DNA of 51,870 nt. Origin: a bacterium (GTDB lineage Bacteria; Elusimicrobiota; Elusimicrobia; Elusimicrobiales; UBA9959). Position numbers and translations under genes: made by a program. The notes under the pieces were generated by a model. The model saw only the letters and a program-made list of their open reading frames with translations, was not told where the DNA came from and ran no database searches. The DNA lies in contig JAJZPL010000022.1 of assembly GCA_021811185.1 (NCBI GenBank), positions 1 to 51,870 on the forward strand. The letters run 5' to 3'. This document shows positions 18,321 to 26,779 of the stretch, one piece after another (position 1 is the first letter of the stretch; each line of letters starts with the position of its first letter).

Positions 18321-19091
18321 ATGAAAAAGATAACCTTTAAAGTAATGGCCCTCGTTGCGGCGCTCGGCTGCGGCGGCAGCGCGCTGGCTTCGGAGTTCGA
18401 CCTGCAGGGCCTGGACTCCGACGGTATCCGCGGCATAGGCATGAAAGTCGCCCCGGTCACGGCCCCCGACACGGACGATACTATAGGCATCGACGCCGCT
18501 ATCCGCATTCCCTACAAGACCATAAAGAAGGGCATGATCATGATGACCATGGCCAACAGGCAGATCTCGATCATCGACGGCGCGGAACCCATCATGCTCC
18601 GTTCCGGCGAGTTCATGAAGATCCTGAATATCCGCGTCAACCTGAACGGCATCCTGGTTGAGCCCGTTATTACCCTGAAGCCCTACCTGGAAGGCCGGGA
18701 CAAGCTGGCGATCAAGATCCAGCGGATCCAGCTGCACGTTTCCATGTCGCCCACCCCCGGCAGGTCTTCGGCCCAGGCCCCTATCCCGGCCCCGGTCCAG
18801 GGCGCGGAATCCGACTTCAACAAGGAGCAGATGATGGCCGACGTGATGAAGGCCATGACCGACGGCATCACCGGGGCCATTAACGACGAGTTGGCGGCCA
18901 ACGGCAGCCCGCTCCGGGCGGCGGACATCGTAAACTTCAAGTACGACAAGGCGGCGTGGGTCCTGCATACCCGCATCTCCACCTCCGCCATCAAGCGCTA
19001 CCTGCCCGGCGGCTACATGGGCGACCTGCACCTGACCGCGCTGGCGTTCAACGACAGCGCCATTTCCCTGAAGTTCAAGACCGACAAATAA
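18321..19091 (+). CDS. Secreted single-domain paralogue of the preceding protein
   Basis: 256 residues with signal peptide (ALVAALGCGGSALAS) and ribosome site GGAG. It corresponds to one domain of the preceding protein: VEPVITLKPYLEGRDKLAIK, a Pro/Ala-rich linker (about 148-170), then INDELAANGSPLRAADIVNF and YDKAAWVLHTRI. A 21-base gap separates it from its larger paralogue, so they share an operon, together with the PAS gene 24 bases downstream. The product is probably periplasmic; function not known. Confidence 0.6.
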   Translation: MKKITFKVMALVAALGCGGSALASEFDLQGLDSDGIRGIGMKVAPVTAPDTDDTIGIDAAIRIPYKTIKKGMIMMTMANRQISIIDGAEPIMLRSGEFMKILNIRVNLNGILVEPVITLKPYLEGRDKLAIKIQRIQLHVSMSPTPGRSSAQAPIPAPVQGAESDFNKEQMMADVMKAMTDGITGAINDELAANGSPLRAADIVNFKYDKAAWVLHTRISTSAIKRYLPGGYMGDLHLTALAFNDSAISLKFKTDK

Positions 19092-19115
19092 GCGCGGGAC
19101 GAGGCCGGGAGAAAC

Positions 19116-19523
19116 ATGCTTTTCGACAGGATGAACGCGGAGCTGGTGAAGGCGATGATCGAGGCCATGCCGGCCGAGCTAACCGTGATAGACGCCGACG
19201 ACGAGGTGGTGGGCTGGAACAAGCACGAGACCCGCGTGTTCCGGCGGCCGATGACGGCCATCGGGATGAATTTCCGCCAGTGCCACCCCGAACACAGCCT
19301 GCCCATGGTGGAGCGGCTGATTGGCGAGATGAAGGCGGGGGAACGGGACAAGGCCGCTTTCTGGATAGACCTGGAAGTGGTCAAGGGCGAGCCCAAACAC
19401 AAGATGCTGATCGAGTTCTTCGCCCTGCGGGGCGTGAACGGCAAGTACCTGGGCTGCCTGGAGTTCACCCAGGACGTGCAGGCTATCAGGGAACGGCAGG
19501 GACAGAAGCGCCTGATGGATTGA
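19116..19523 (+). CDS. Single PAS-domain protein (DUF438/PAS_10 type)
   Basis: 135 residues, all one PAS fold: MPAELTVIDADDEVVGWNK at the start, a conserved FRQCHPEHS motif, AAFWIDLEV, then GKYLGCLEFTQDVQAIRE at the end. The Cys-His pair and the closing QD(I/V) helix are typical of the PAS domain found at the C-terminus of DUF438 proteins, which may bind haem or another cofactor. There is no output domain, so it would act through a partner. It is cytoplasmic, yet sits in an operon with two exported proteins, which is unusual. Confidence 0.8.
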   Translation: MLFDRMNAELVKAMIEAMPAELTVIDADDEVVGWNKHETRVFRRPMTAIGMNFRQCHPEHSLPMVERLIGEMKAGERDKAAFWIDLEVVKGEPKHKMLIEFFALRGVNGKYLGCLEFTQDVQAIRERQGQKRLMD

Positions 19524-19536
19524 ATTTGAAGGGAAT

Positions 19537-19567
19537 AAAAAAGCCGGACCCCGGTCCGGCTTTTTTT
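19537..19567. terminator. Bidirectional intrinsic terminator
   Basis: AAGCCGGACC pairs with GGTCCGGCTT, flanked by AAAA on the left and seven T on the right (19561-19567), between the PAS gene and the convergent lipoprotein gene. It should work in both directions. Confidence 0.9.
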
Positions 19568-19579
19568 ATTTAAGGACTG

Positions 19580-20212
19580 TTACTTAACCTTGTAAAGTTC
19601 CGGCCAGATCGGCTCCAGGGAGCTTATGAAGGCGTCCGCTATGGCGGTCATGGCCGAGGTGGTGTCGAAACCCTCGTAGGACATGGAGGCCGACCAGAGG
19701 ATGGAGCCGGTCTGGACGTCGACCATGCGGGACAGCATCGAGACGTTGGCGGTGGTGCTGAGCAGCTGCGAATTGGGCATGCCCATCACGGACCCCTCGG
19801 AATAAATATTGTTCCCGCTCACCTGCGTCACGTTGGTAACGATGGGGTCCTTCGAGCCGCTTACGATGTAGGAACTGGCGGGCGTGCTCTCTCCCACCGT
19901 GCCCACGAACAGCGCGTCCACGCCCAGGAGTTTCCCGAGCTGTTTGGCGGTGGCCGGGTCGAAGGCGCTGGAGGCGGTGAGGGACTGCTCCCGCATCACC
20001 GAGTCCAGGCGCTGGCGCTCCACCACGTCGGCGCCGCGCGCTATCAGGCTCTGGGTCAGCAGGTCGGCCGCCAGGTCGCCCCTGGGACCGCTGAAAGAGA
20101 GCACCGCCACGCGCTTAATGGCCGAGAAATTGGCGCGCGGATTTATAGCCACGTTAGGCGTAGCGCAGGCGGAGACGAAGAGAAGCGCAGGAAGAAGTAT
20201 CCGGTATTTCAT
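19580..20212 (-). CDS. CsgG-like lipoprotein
   Basis: 210 residues with a lipoprotein signal peptide and lipobox (LLFVSAC, Cys16). The mature part has the CsgG-type alpha-beta order: IKRVAVLSFSGPRG, LIARGADVVERQRLDSVM, AKQLGKLLGVDALFVGTV, a Ser/Gly-rich loop and SRMVDVQTGSILWSASMSYE. CsgG lipoproteins form the curli export pore, but many relatives, including short ones like this, have other envelope roles. No curlin genes are near. It follows a small secreted TPR protein by three bases on the same strand, so the two probably work together. Confidence 0.82.
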   Translation of the reverse strand: MKYRILLPALLFVSACATPNVAINPRANFSAIKRVAVLSFSGPRGDLAADLLTQSLIARGADVVERQRLDSVMREQSLTASSAFDPATAKQLGKLLGVDALFVGTVGESTPASSYIVSGSKDPIVTNVTQVSGNNIYSEGSVMGMPNSQLLSTTANVSMLSRMVDVQTGSILWSASMSYEGFDTTSAMTAIADAFISSLEPIWPELYKVK

Positions 20213-20215
20213 GGT

Positions 20216-20620
20216 TTAATCCCGTGTGAGGTGGTGGATATGCCTGACGGCGGTTTCGCGCAGGCGAGGGTCCTGCGTGTTTTCCAGGCAGGCTTTCCAG
20301 GCGGCCAGGGCCTTCTCGCGCATGCCTTTCTTCTCGTAGATGAGCCCCAGCATATAGTGGGCTATGGCCTTTTTAGGGTCTAGGGTTACGGCGGCCTCGA
20401 AGGCCCGCTGCGCGTCGTCCGCCTGGCGCAGGCGGGCGTAGGTGAAGCCCAGCTTCACGTAAAGTTCGGTGTCCTTGGGCGAGGCTTTTACCTGCTGTTC
20501 CAGCGCGGCCGCCTCTTTTTTTAGCTGCTCTATTTTTTCGGGCGAGTCGTTGAACTCCGGGCGCTCGGCGGCCAGCAGGGCCGGCGACGCCAGCAATAAC
20601 GCCATTAAAAGGTATTTCAT
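20216..20620 (-). CDS. Small secreted TPR protein
   Basis: 134 residues from the ATG at 20620, chosen because GCGGAGGA lies just upstream and a signal peptide follows (MKYLLMALLLASPALLAAE); a longer reading from 20683 has no such signal. After a short coiled-coil (EKIEQLKKEAAALEQQV) there are two or three TPR units (DTELYVKLGFTYARLRQADD, AIAHYMLGLIYEKKGMREKA). It is the first gene of a two-gene operon with the CsgG-like lipoprotein and probably helps it assemble or recruits a client in the periplasm. Confidence 0.8.
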   Translation of the reverse strand: MKYLLMALLLASPALLAAERPEFNDSPEKIEQLKKEAAALEQQVKASPKDTELYVKLGFTYARLRQADDAQRAFEAAVTLDPKKAIAHYMLGLIYEKKGMREKALAAWKACLENTQDPRLRETAVRHIHHLTRD

Positions 20621-20718
20621 AGTTATGGTCCTCCGCTCCCCCAAGCATATAATATTGCGGACAAATTGGGTAGTGCTCCGCAAGATTTTGTAACATAATT
20701 GAAGTTAACGGAGGTCCC

Positions 20719-21273
20719 ATGGACGTTTTAAAAATAGGTCTGGTAATTTTAGCCGCGGCCGCGGCCGCCTGCGCCGGGGCGGTGGTCCTTAAGGTCTCCG
20801 ACGGCGAGGCCTTTTACTACGGCCAGGTCTCTTTCTTCTCGCCCGACGGCAAGCTGCCCTACGGCGAAACGGAATCGGCCGTGAAGCGGGAAGTGCTGGA
20901 GAACGGCGCCCGCATCGTGGAGACGGTCACGCAGCCCGGCCGCGCGCCCGGCATGCGCCCGGTGGAGATAGTTACGCAGCTCAGGCGGCGCGGCAAAACC
21001 CTGGCTTACGACGCCGCGGACGCCGCCGGCACTTTTACCGGCAGGCTCGTTTTCAAGGACGTCGGCCTGAAGGCCTGGACTTACGACATAAAGCTTAAAG
21101 AAGGCGGCACGATAACGGGGACCGGCGAGCTTACTCCCGCGGGCATCAGGACCGCCAAACAGCTTGCCGGGACCGCCCGCGCGATGCTCATAAAGGAAGA
21201 CCTGGGCGCGATCAAGGCCGCCGAGTACGCGAGGCGCGTGGCGGAAATGGCGCCGGCCAGGGGGGCGGAATGA
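20719..21273 (+). CDS. Exported protein of unknown function
   Basis: 184 residues, with an N-terminal hydrophobic segment (IGLVILAAAAAACAGAVVL) that is a signal peptide or possibly a lipoprotein signal (AAAC). The mature part is beta-rich (LENGARIVETVTQPGR, LVFKDVGLKAWTYDIKLKEG) and ends in a helix, a size and shape that recall small lipid- or ligand-binding periplasmic proteins, without a recognisable motif. GGAGG precedes the ATG. Its last four bases overlap the VOC gene, and a zinc-ribbon gene follows, forming a three-gene operon. Confidence 0.65.
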   Translation: MDVLKIGLVILAAAAAACAGAVVLKVSDGEAFYYGQVSFFSPDGKLPYGETESAVKREVLENGARIVETVTQPGRAPGMRPVEIVTQLRRRGKTLAYDAADAAGTFTGRLVFKDVGLKAWTYDIKLKEGGTITGTGELTPAGIRTAKQLAGTARAMLIKEDLGAIKAAEYARRVAEMAPARGAE

Positions 21274-21641
21274 AGTTCAAGTTCTCCCACAACAATCTGA
21301 ACGTTTTCGACCTGGAGAAGAGCCTGGCTTTTTATAAGGAAGCCCTGGGCCTGGAGGAGGTCCGCCGCAAGACGGCTCCCGGAGGCAGCTTTATCCTGGT
21401 TTTCCTGGGCGACGGGGCCACGGCCCACACGCTGGAACTGACCTGGCTGCGCGACCGGAAGGAAAAATACAATCTGGGCGACAACGAGATCCACCTGGCC
21501 TTCACCGTGGCGGATTACGCCGCCGCGCACGAGCTGCACAAGAAGCTGGGCTGCATCTGCTACGAGAACGAAGCCATGGGCATCTATTTCATAGAGGACC
21601 CCGACGGCTACTGGCTGGAGATCCTGCCGGAGAAACGCTGA
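21270..21641 (+). CDS. VOC/glyoxalase-family protein, lactoylglutathione lyase-like
   Basis: 123 residues, one vicinal-oxygen-chelate domain pair. The four metal-ligand positions seem intact: His7 (FSHNNLNV), Glu in HTLELTW, His in NEIHLAF and Glu in YWLEILP. FYKEALGLE and IEDPDGYWLE are typical of glyoxalase I, which converts the methylglyoxal-thiol adduct to a lactoyl thioester. The exact substrate cannot be read from sequence. Overlaps both neighbours (ATGA upstream, TGATG downstream). Confidence 0.87.
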   Translation: MKFKFSHNNLNVFDLEKSLAFYKEALGLEEVRRKTAPGGSFILVFLGDGATAHTLELTWLRDRKEKYNLGDNEIHLAFTVADYAAAHELHKKLGCICYENEAMGIYFIEDPDGYWLEILPEKR

Positions 21642-21877
21642 TGCGCTGCCCTAAATGCGGTACGGAGATGGCCGAGGGGACGGCTTATTGTTCCAACCCT
21701 TCCTGCGGCGCGGTGCCAGGGCGGCAGGCGCCGCAGGCAACCCGCTATATCAAGATAGAAAAGAACATAAAACTTGATTTTAAGCTTAACTTCGTGACCT
21801 TGGCCAGGCTGGCGGCTTTTATTATAGCCGGCCTGGCTTTCGCCTACCTCTTCTTCGGCGTAAAAGCCCCTAAATAG
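21641..21877 (+). CDS. Small zinc-ribbon membrane protein
   Basis: 78 residues: an N-terminal zinc ribbon with CPKC and CSNPSC, a basic linker, and one C-terminal membrane helix (about 52-72, LARLAAFIIAGLAFAYLFFG). The start codon shares a base with the stop of the VOC gene. Its 3' end overlaps the convergent M28 peptidase gene by 34 bases. Probable tail-anchored cytoplasmic zinc ribbon; role unknown. Confidence 0.75.
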   Translation: MRCPKCGTEMAEGTAYCSNPSCGAVPGRQAPQATRYIKIEKNIKLDFKLNFVTLARLAAFIIAGLAFAYLFFGVKAPK

Positions 21878-22875
21878 CGCCCGTTTTTTTCAGCAGCCGC
21901 CAGGTCGTCCAGCACGCCCTTCATGCCGTCGAGGAATGCCGCCATGTACGTATAATTGAGCGTGGGCGGCAGGTCCGAACGCTTGTGATAGTTAGGATTC
22001 CTGTAGAAGGAAGTGTCCGTGAACATCACGGCCGGATAGCCGGCCGCCCAGAAGCTGGCATGGTCAGAATAGTCTATCCCCTCCACGAAGGTAGGGAGGG
22101 AAACCGTCTCTATCGGCAGGGAAGAGGCGGCCTTGAAGGCGGCGTCCGCCCTCCTGGCCAGCGCGCGCGAACTGAAATTGGAAACCTGGGCTATGAAGTT
22201 CCCCCTGCCGGGGAAGAAGGGCCCTATCAGCGGCGGGTAACGCTGCGAAACGCTCGCTTCCGTGTAGTAGCCCGTCATTTCAAGGATCAACGCGGCCTTT
22301 ATATTTTCTTTGCGCGCGGCGGCCGCTTTAGCATAGACGACACTGCCCATCCCGGCTTCCCTGAAGAAAGGCGGCTCCTCGTTAACGAAGGCTGTGAATT
22401 TTATCGTTCTGCCGTATTTCCCCGGCGCCGCGTACTCGGCCAGCTCCAGCAGGCCCGCTATGCCGCTGGCGTCGTCGTCCGCCCCCGGGTTGTTGAAGGT
22501 GTCGTAATGGGCGCCGACTATAATTATTTCCTTCGGTGCGGCGGCGCCGGGCTTGACCGCGATGATGTTCTTAACCTTAACTCCGGACGAGAGGTATTCC
22601 TGGAATTCCACCTTGTAACCGGCCTTCCTCAGGCGCGCGGTTATATAAGCCTCGGTTCTCCTCAGCCGGGCCCTGTTGTTGTTATAGAGGTCGCGCGGGC
22701 CTATCTCTACGGCCAGCGCGGTTACTGTCGCGCTGAGTTTTTCGGGCCGGGTGCGCGTCGGGCCGCCGGTATAGGCGGGGGACATGAAATTCCAGCCCAG
22801 CGTGGTGACTTTTACCGCCAGGAAGGCCGCCGCCGTAAAGCGGAGCAGGTTCCAGATGTATTTCTTCGATATCAT
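21844..22875 (-). CDS. M28-family metallopeptidase (aminopeptidase-like), exported
   Basis: 343 residues with an N-terminal membrane/signal segment (IWNLLRFTAAAFLAVKV). The M28 zinc ligands are in order: His in VGAHYDT, Asp in GADDDASGIAG, the Glu pair in VNEEPPFF, and His in DYSDHASFW. The family cleaves N-terminal amino acids or related amides; some relatives are glutaminyl cyclases. The mature domain should face the periplasm. The gene stands alone, convergent with and overlapping the zinc-ribbon gene. Confidence 0.88.
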   Translation of the reverse strand: MISKKYIWNLLRFTAAAFLAVKVTTLGWNFMSPAYTGGPTRTRPEKLSATVTALAVEIGPRDLYNNNRARLRRTEAYITARLRKAGYKVEFQEYLSSGVKVKNIIAVKPGAAAPKEIIIVGAHYDTFNNPGADDDASGIAGLLELAEYAAPGKYGRTIKFTAFVNEEPPFFREAGMGSVVYAKAAAARKENIKAALILEMTGYYTEASVSQRYPPLIGPFFPGRGNFIAQVSNFSSRALARRADAAFKAASSLPIETVSLPTFVEGIDYSDHASFWAAGYPAVMFTDTSFYRNPNYHKRSDLPPTLNYTYMAAFLDGMKGVLDDLAAAEKNGRYLGAFTPKKR

Positions 22876-22984
22876 TTTTTGAATAATATCATAAATCCGA
22901 TCCCCGGGCCGAGGCCGTAGAGATATGGCGCCCTGAAGGGCCAGCGCTGTTGATTTAGCGGGATATCTTTAATAGGATTTTAAC

Positions 22985-24145
22985 ATGGAAAGGCGCATAG
23001 TGCACGTGGACATGGACGCTTTCTTCGCGGCCATCGAACAGCGCGATAACCCCGCGCTCAGGGGCAAGCCCGTCATCATAGGGGCGGACCCCAAGGGCGG
23101 GCGGGGGCGCGGCGTGGTCTCCACCTGCTCCTACGAGGCGCGCAAGTTCGGCGTGCGCTCGGCCATGCCCATTTCCGAGGCCTGGCGCCGCTGCCCGCAG
23201 GGCGTCTACGTCCATCCCGATTTTCACAAGTACGAGAAGGCCTCCGGCCAGATCCGCGAGATCTTCTTCGAGTTCACCCCCGACGTGGAACAGGTGAGCA
23301 TCGACGAGGCTTTCCTGGACATCACGCACAGCGCCCACCTGTTCGGCGGCCCGCTGGAGACCTGCCGGCGCATCAAGGCGCGGGTTAAGGAAGTGACCGG
23401 CCTGACCTGTTCGGTGGGCCTGGCTCCCACCAAGATGGCCGCCAAGATAGCCTCGGACTTAAAGAAGCCCGACGGGCTGGTGGAGGTGCGCCCGGAAGGT
23501 CTTAAGGCTTTCCTTGCCCCGCTCGACATCTCCAAACTTTGGGGGCTGGGCCCCAAGACCGCCGAGGCGCTGCGCGCCCGCGGGATAAACACCGTAGGGG
23601 AACTGGCGGCGGCCGGGCCGGGCGAGCTCGGCGGCCACGGCGCAGATCTCATCGCGCTGGCCCAGGGCGTGGACCCGCGCGAGGTGCGCGAAGATTCGGA
23701 AACCAAGTCGGTGGGCAACGAGGTAACTTTCGAAAAGGACACCGCGGACGAGCGGGAAATAAAGGGATCCCTGCTGGCGCTGGCGGATAAGGTCTCGTCC
23801 CGCCTGCGCGAGGCCGGCCTTAAGGGGCGCACCGTAACGCTGAAGCTCAGGCTGGAGGGGTTCGAGACTTACACCAGGGCTCGGACGCTCACGCTTTCCA
23901 CCAATTACACCGACGTGATAGCGCGCGAGATCATGGAGCTGTATTCGGCTTTCCAGAAAGGGCGCAAGAAGGTGCGGCTGCTGGGCGTGAAGGTCTCCGG
24001 GCTGATGCCGGCCGGGGAAAAGGAAAGCCTGTTCGAGGAAGAAGGCGACGCCAGGCGGGAAAAAGCGCATAAGGCCATAGAGAAGATCCGCGAAAAGTTC
24101 GGGCACAGCGCCATTTACCGCGCGGGCGGGAAAAAGGATATATAA
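22985..24145 (+). CDS. dinB: DNA polymerase IV (Y-family translesion polymerase)
   Basis: 386 residues, slightly longer than E. coli DinB. Catalytic motifs are intact: HVDMDAFFAAIEQRD (first Asp), YEARKFGVRSAMP, and EQVSIDEAFLDIT (Asp-Glu pair). Helix-hairpin-helix (WGLGPKTAEALRARGI) and little-finger region (KSVGNEVTFEKDT) follow. It copies past damaged bases with low fidelity. A thioesterase gene begins seven bases after its stop. No SOS box of the E. coli type was seen upstream, but the LexA site of this organism is unknown. Confidence 0.97.
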   Translation: MERRIVHVDMDAFFAAIEQRDNPALRGKPVIIGADPKGGRGRGVVSTCSYEARKFGVRSAMPISEAWRRCPQGVYVHPDFHKYEKASGQIREIFFEFTPDVEQVSIDEAFLDITHSAHLFGGPLETCRRIKARVKEVTGLTCSVGLAPTKMAAKIASDLKKPDGLVEVRPEGLKAFLAPLDISKLWGLGPKTAEALRARGINTVGELAAAGPGELGGHGADLIALAQGVDPREVREDSETKSVGNEVTFEKDTADEREIKGSLLALADKVSSRLREAGLKGRTVTLKLRLEGFETYTRARTLTLSTNYTDVIAREIMELYSAFQKGRKKVRLLGVKVSGLMPAGEKESLFEEEGDARREKAHKAIEKIREKFGHSAIYRAGGKKDI

Positions 24146-24152
24146 TATTCGT

Positions 24153-24593
24153 ATGGCTATCTCCAAAGTGATGGAATTCGAACGCAGCGTCGCCCCTGAA
24201 GAAATAGACGAGCTCGGCCACGTTAACAACCAGGTTTACCTGGAGTGGCTGATGGACGCGGCCACCCGGCATTCCAAGGCCGTGGGCTGGGAACTGGAGA
24301 AGCTGATCGGGCTGGGCGAGGGCTGGGTGGTGCGCCGGCATGAGATAGATTACCTGCAGCCGGTCCTGCTTGGGGAAGCGGTGATCATGCGCACCTGGGT
24401 GGAGACCGCCGAAAAAGCCTCTTCCGAAAGATATTACGAGATCGTCAGGAAAGCCGACGGCAGGAAGGTCTGCCTGGGCCGCACGATGTGGGTGTGGATA
24501 AACTACAAGACCGGCCGCCCTTGCCGCATCCCCGAAGCGCTGATAAAAGATTTCGTTAACTGGGACCCTTCCCCGCAGCTGCCCGCAAAGTAA
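24153..24593 (+). CDS. Acyl-CoA/ACP thioesterase, 4HBT hot-dog fold
   Basis: 146 residues, one hot-dog domain. The catalytic loop DELGHVNNQVYLEWLMDAAT is typical of the 4-hydroxybenzoyl-CoA thioesterase/FatA class (Asp and HVN/N), and RRHEIDYLQPVLLGEAV is the second conserved strand. It should hydrolyse an acyl thioester in the cytoplasm; chain length cannot be told. It is co-transcribed with dinB by position, without an obvious functional link. Confidence 0.88.
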   Translation: MAISKVMEFERSVAPEEIDELGHVNNQVYLEWLMDAATRHSKAVGWELEKLIGLGEGWVVRRHEIDYLQPVLLGEAVIMRTWVETAEKASSERYYEIVRKADGRKVCLGRTMWVWINYKTGRPCRIPEALIKDFVNWDPSPQLPAK

Positions 24594-24665
24594 GCGCGGT
24601 TTCCCGTTCCACCGGCCGTTCCGGCCATTTTTTAAAAATGCGATATTTATGATATTTGTTACTAT

Positions 24666-24692
24666 TTGACTTTAGTCGAATAGTTTGATAAA
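24666..24692 (+). promoter_or_regulatory. Candidate promoter before the histidine kinase
   Basis: The 216-base gap before the kinase is AT-rich at 24628-24710, unlike the rest of the window. It holds TTGACT (24666) and a TTGATAAAT stretch (24685-24693); spacing is short of ideal (15 bases to GATAAA). The small palindrome GACTTTAGTC overlaps the -35 box. No gene is seen in this gap. Confidence 0.3.
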
Positions 24693-24809
24693 TTCATTAA
24701 AGATACAGCTCCTGGGGGTAGGGGTTAACTTAAACTTCGATAGTCTTGTCTTGCGTACCCGCGCTCGCGCGCGGACGCATTGCGTATCTTCGCCGGGGGA
24801 ACCGCGAAA

Positions 24810-26024
24810 ATGACAAAAAAGATATCGGAAGAGGGGATAGGTGAGACTGAAGCTGCAATAGCGGCGCCGGAGGGCGGCGCCGGGGACCTTAGCGCCCCGT
24901 TGCTGCAGGCCGCCCTGTTCGGCCGGGCCGGAGGCGGCGCGGCCTCCCGGCCGCGCGGCGGCAAGGCCGTAGAACGGAAAAAACTCAAAGGCCGTGAGAA
25001 GGCCCTGTTCGGGAACGTGCCCGAGGTGGCGTGGGTTAAGGACCGGGAAGGCCGGTTCGTTACCGCCAGCGGCATGTTCGCCGAGGCCTGCGGCGTTTCC
25101 CAGCGCGACCTGGTCGGCAAGACCGATTGGGATATCTGGCCGCGCGACCTGGCCGAGCGCTATACTGCCAACGATAAGGAGGTCATGGACTCCGGGCAGC
25201 CCGCCAGCATCTCTTTCTCTTCGCCCGGGCCGGACGGTCTGGCCCGTTGGGTGGAGATAGTGAATACCCCTATAGTAGGCGAGAACGGCGAGGTGCTGGG
25301 TACGCTGGGCATCTCCCGCGACGTCAGCGCCTACAAGCAGGCGGCCAGCCGCCTGCAGCGGGTGTCCCGCCAGGTGATCCTGGCGCGGGAAGAAGAGAAG
25401 AAAAAGATCTCCAACATGCTGCACGACGAGGTCGGTTCGCTTATCATGCGGATAAACGCCGCTCTCTGTCTGGTAGAGGAGGAACTCGGCGAAAAGCCGC
25501 CCGGCAGCGCGCTGACGCGGATCCGCGAGGCGAAAGCCACGGTGGGGGACCTGGCCGCGGCTATCCGCGGCATCTGCTACGACATCCGGCCGCCTTCGCT
25601 GGCGGTGCTGGGGCTGGGCGGCGCGGTGACCGAACTTGTCCGCCGGCTGGGCCTGTGCACGGAGACCAGGATAGATTGCGATACCGCCCTCCTCGACGAG
25701 AAAAAAGGGGGGGACCTGGTGAAAATAATAATTTACCGCATGATCCAGGAAGCGCTTAACAACGCGCTGAAGCACGCCGGGGCTAAAACGGTAAAGGTCA
25801 GGCTGGGCTCCTCCGCCGGCCGCCTGCGCTTCTCGGTCAGCGACGACGGCAAAGGTTTCGACGCGGACAAGGTCCTGGCCGGTAAGGGGAAGCCCACCCT
25901 GGGCCTGCGGATCATGCGCGAGGAAGCCGGATCGGTCTGCGCCGAAGTCTCCGTCTCGTCCCAGCCGGGCTTCGGCACCGTGGTCAGCGGTGATTTCCCG
26001 CTCCGGGGGACGCATGCCGATTAA
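24810..26024 (+). CDS. PAS-domain sensor histidine kinase, NarL/DegS class (HisKA_3)
   Basis: 404 residues from the ATG at 24810; a TTG 30 bases upstream is an alternative start. No membrane segment is seen, so it is cytoplasmic. After a low-complexity Ala/Gly region, a PAS domain (about 65-180; VPEVAWVKDREGRFVTASG, ISRDVSAYKQ) leads to a HisKA_3 dimer helix with the phospho-His in NMLHDEVGSL and an HATPase domain (MIQEALNNALKHAG, SVSDDGKGFD, TLGLRIMREEAG). It signals to the response regulator whose gene overlaps by 11 bases. The signal, probably redox, oxygen or a small ligand, is not shown. Confidence 0.93.
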   Translation: MTKKISEEGIGETEAAIAAPEGGAGDLSAPLLQAALFGRAGGGAASRPRGGKAVERKKLKGREKALFGNVPEVAWVKDREGRFVTASGMFAEACGVSQRDLVGKTDWDIWPRDLAERYTANDKEVMDSGQPASISFSSPGPDGLARWVEIVNTPIVGENGEVLGTLGISRDVSAYKQAASRLQRVSRQVILAREEEKKKISNMLHDEVGSLIMRINAALCLVEEELGEKPPGSALTRIREAKATVGDLAAAIRGICYDIRPPSLAVLGLGGAVTELVRRLGLCTETRIDCDTALLDEKKGGDLVKIIIYRMIQEALNNALKHAGAKTVKVRLGSSAGRLRFSVSDDGKGFDADKVLAGKGKPTLGLRIMREEAGSVCAEVSVSSQPGFGTVVSGDFPLRGTHAD

Positions 26025-26667
26025 GGTGATGATAGCCGACGACCACGTTATAGTGCGGGAAGGCCTCCGGGCCCTGCTTTCGAAGTGGTCCCGCGAAATA
26101 GCCGTAACCGGCGAAGCTCCGGACGGGAAAGGGCTGCTGGAGCTGGCCAGGAAAAAACCCGCGGACGTTTACGTGCTGGACATCGCCATGCCCGGGCTTA
26201 ACGGCATAGAGACGGCTGCGCGGCTGCTGCGCCTGGACAAGAACGCCAGGATAATTTACCTGAGCATGTATAACGACAAGCCCACGGTGCAGAAAGCGCT
26301 GGAGGCCGGCGCCCACGGCTACCTGCTTAAGGAGAACGCGGGAGAAGACATCGTTAAGGCCATACGCGCGGTGCACGGAGGCGGCTATTACGTGAGCGCC
26401 GCGCTCTCCGGGTTCATGCTGGAAAGGCTGCATACCGTCCCGGGGCCGGGTCTTAAGGGCGAGCCGGCGTCCAGGCTCACCCCCAAGGAAAGGGAGATCA
26501 TCCAGCTTATCGCCGAAGGCCTGGCGGACAAAGAGATCTCCCGCCGGCTACATATCTCAGGCAATACCGTGCACGCCCACCGCAATAATATCTCGCGCAA
26601 GCTGGATATCCACAAGCAGACCGACCTGGTGCGTTACGCCATAAAAGAGAAGATAGCCGTAGTGTAG
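26014..26667 (+). CDS. NarL/FixJ-family response regulator
   Basis: 217 residues from the ATG at 26014 (PIKVMIADDHVIVREGL). The receiver has the acidic pair (ADDH), phospho-Asp in VLDIAMPGLNG, Ser in LSMYND and Lys in LLKEN; a LuxR-type HTH follows (LTPKEREIIQLIAEGLADKE, then ISGNTVHAHRNNI). It is the partner of the overlapping kinase. A direct repeat TAACCTTTTC at 26668-26677 and 26705-26714, just after the stop, might be a binding site controlling the next transcript. Confidence 0.95.
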   Translation: MPIKVMIADDHVIVREGLRALLSKWSREIAVTGEAPDGKGLLELARKKPADVYVLDIAMPGLNGIETAARLLRLDKNARIIYLSMYNDKPTVQKALEAGAHGYLLKENAGEDIVKAIRAVHGGGYYVSAALSGFMLERLHTVPGPGLKGEPASRLTPKEREIIQLIAEGLADKEISRRLHISGNTVHAHRNNISRKLDIHKQTDLVRYAIKEKIAVV

Positions 26668-26779
26668 TAACCTTTTCAGGCTAGACCTTTATTCCAGCGG
26701 GAACTAACCTTTTCCGATTATTCCAAAAGAGCCCTCGGAACCTGTACAGTGTCGTTGTAGGGGGCAGGGTTAGTAAGTT

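Noticed and set aside
17034-19031. 665-codon minus-strand frame spanning two exported genes
   Set aside because: It crosses the boundary of two plus-strand genes with signal peptides and ribosome sites, so it is a shadow.
19580-20620. CsgG-like lipoprotein plus small TPR protein considered as a curli operon
   Set aside because: No curlin (CsgA/B) repeats or CsgE/F genes are present, and the lipoprotein is shorter than true CsgG.
21844-21877. Overlap of zinc-ribbon and M28 genes considered as a frameshift or misassembly
   Set aside because: Both products look complete in their conserved parts, and short convergent overlaps recur in this window (33992-34012, 39457-39489).
24672-26015. 447-codon minus-strand frame opposite the histidine kinase
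   Set aside because: Shadow of a kinase with full HisKA_3 and HATPase motifs; no domain is visible in the antisense reading.
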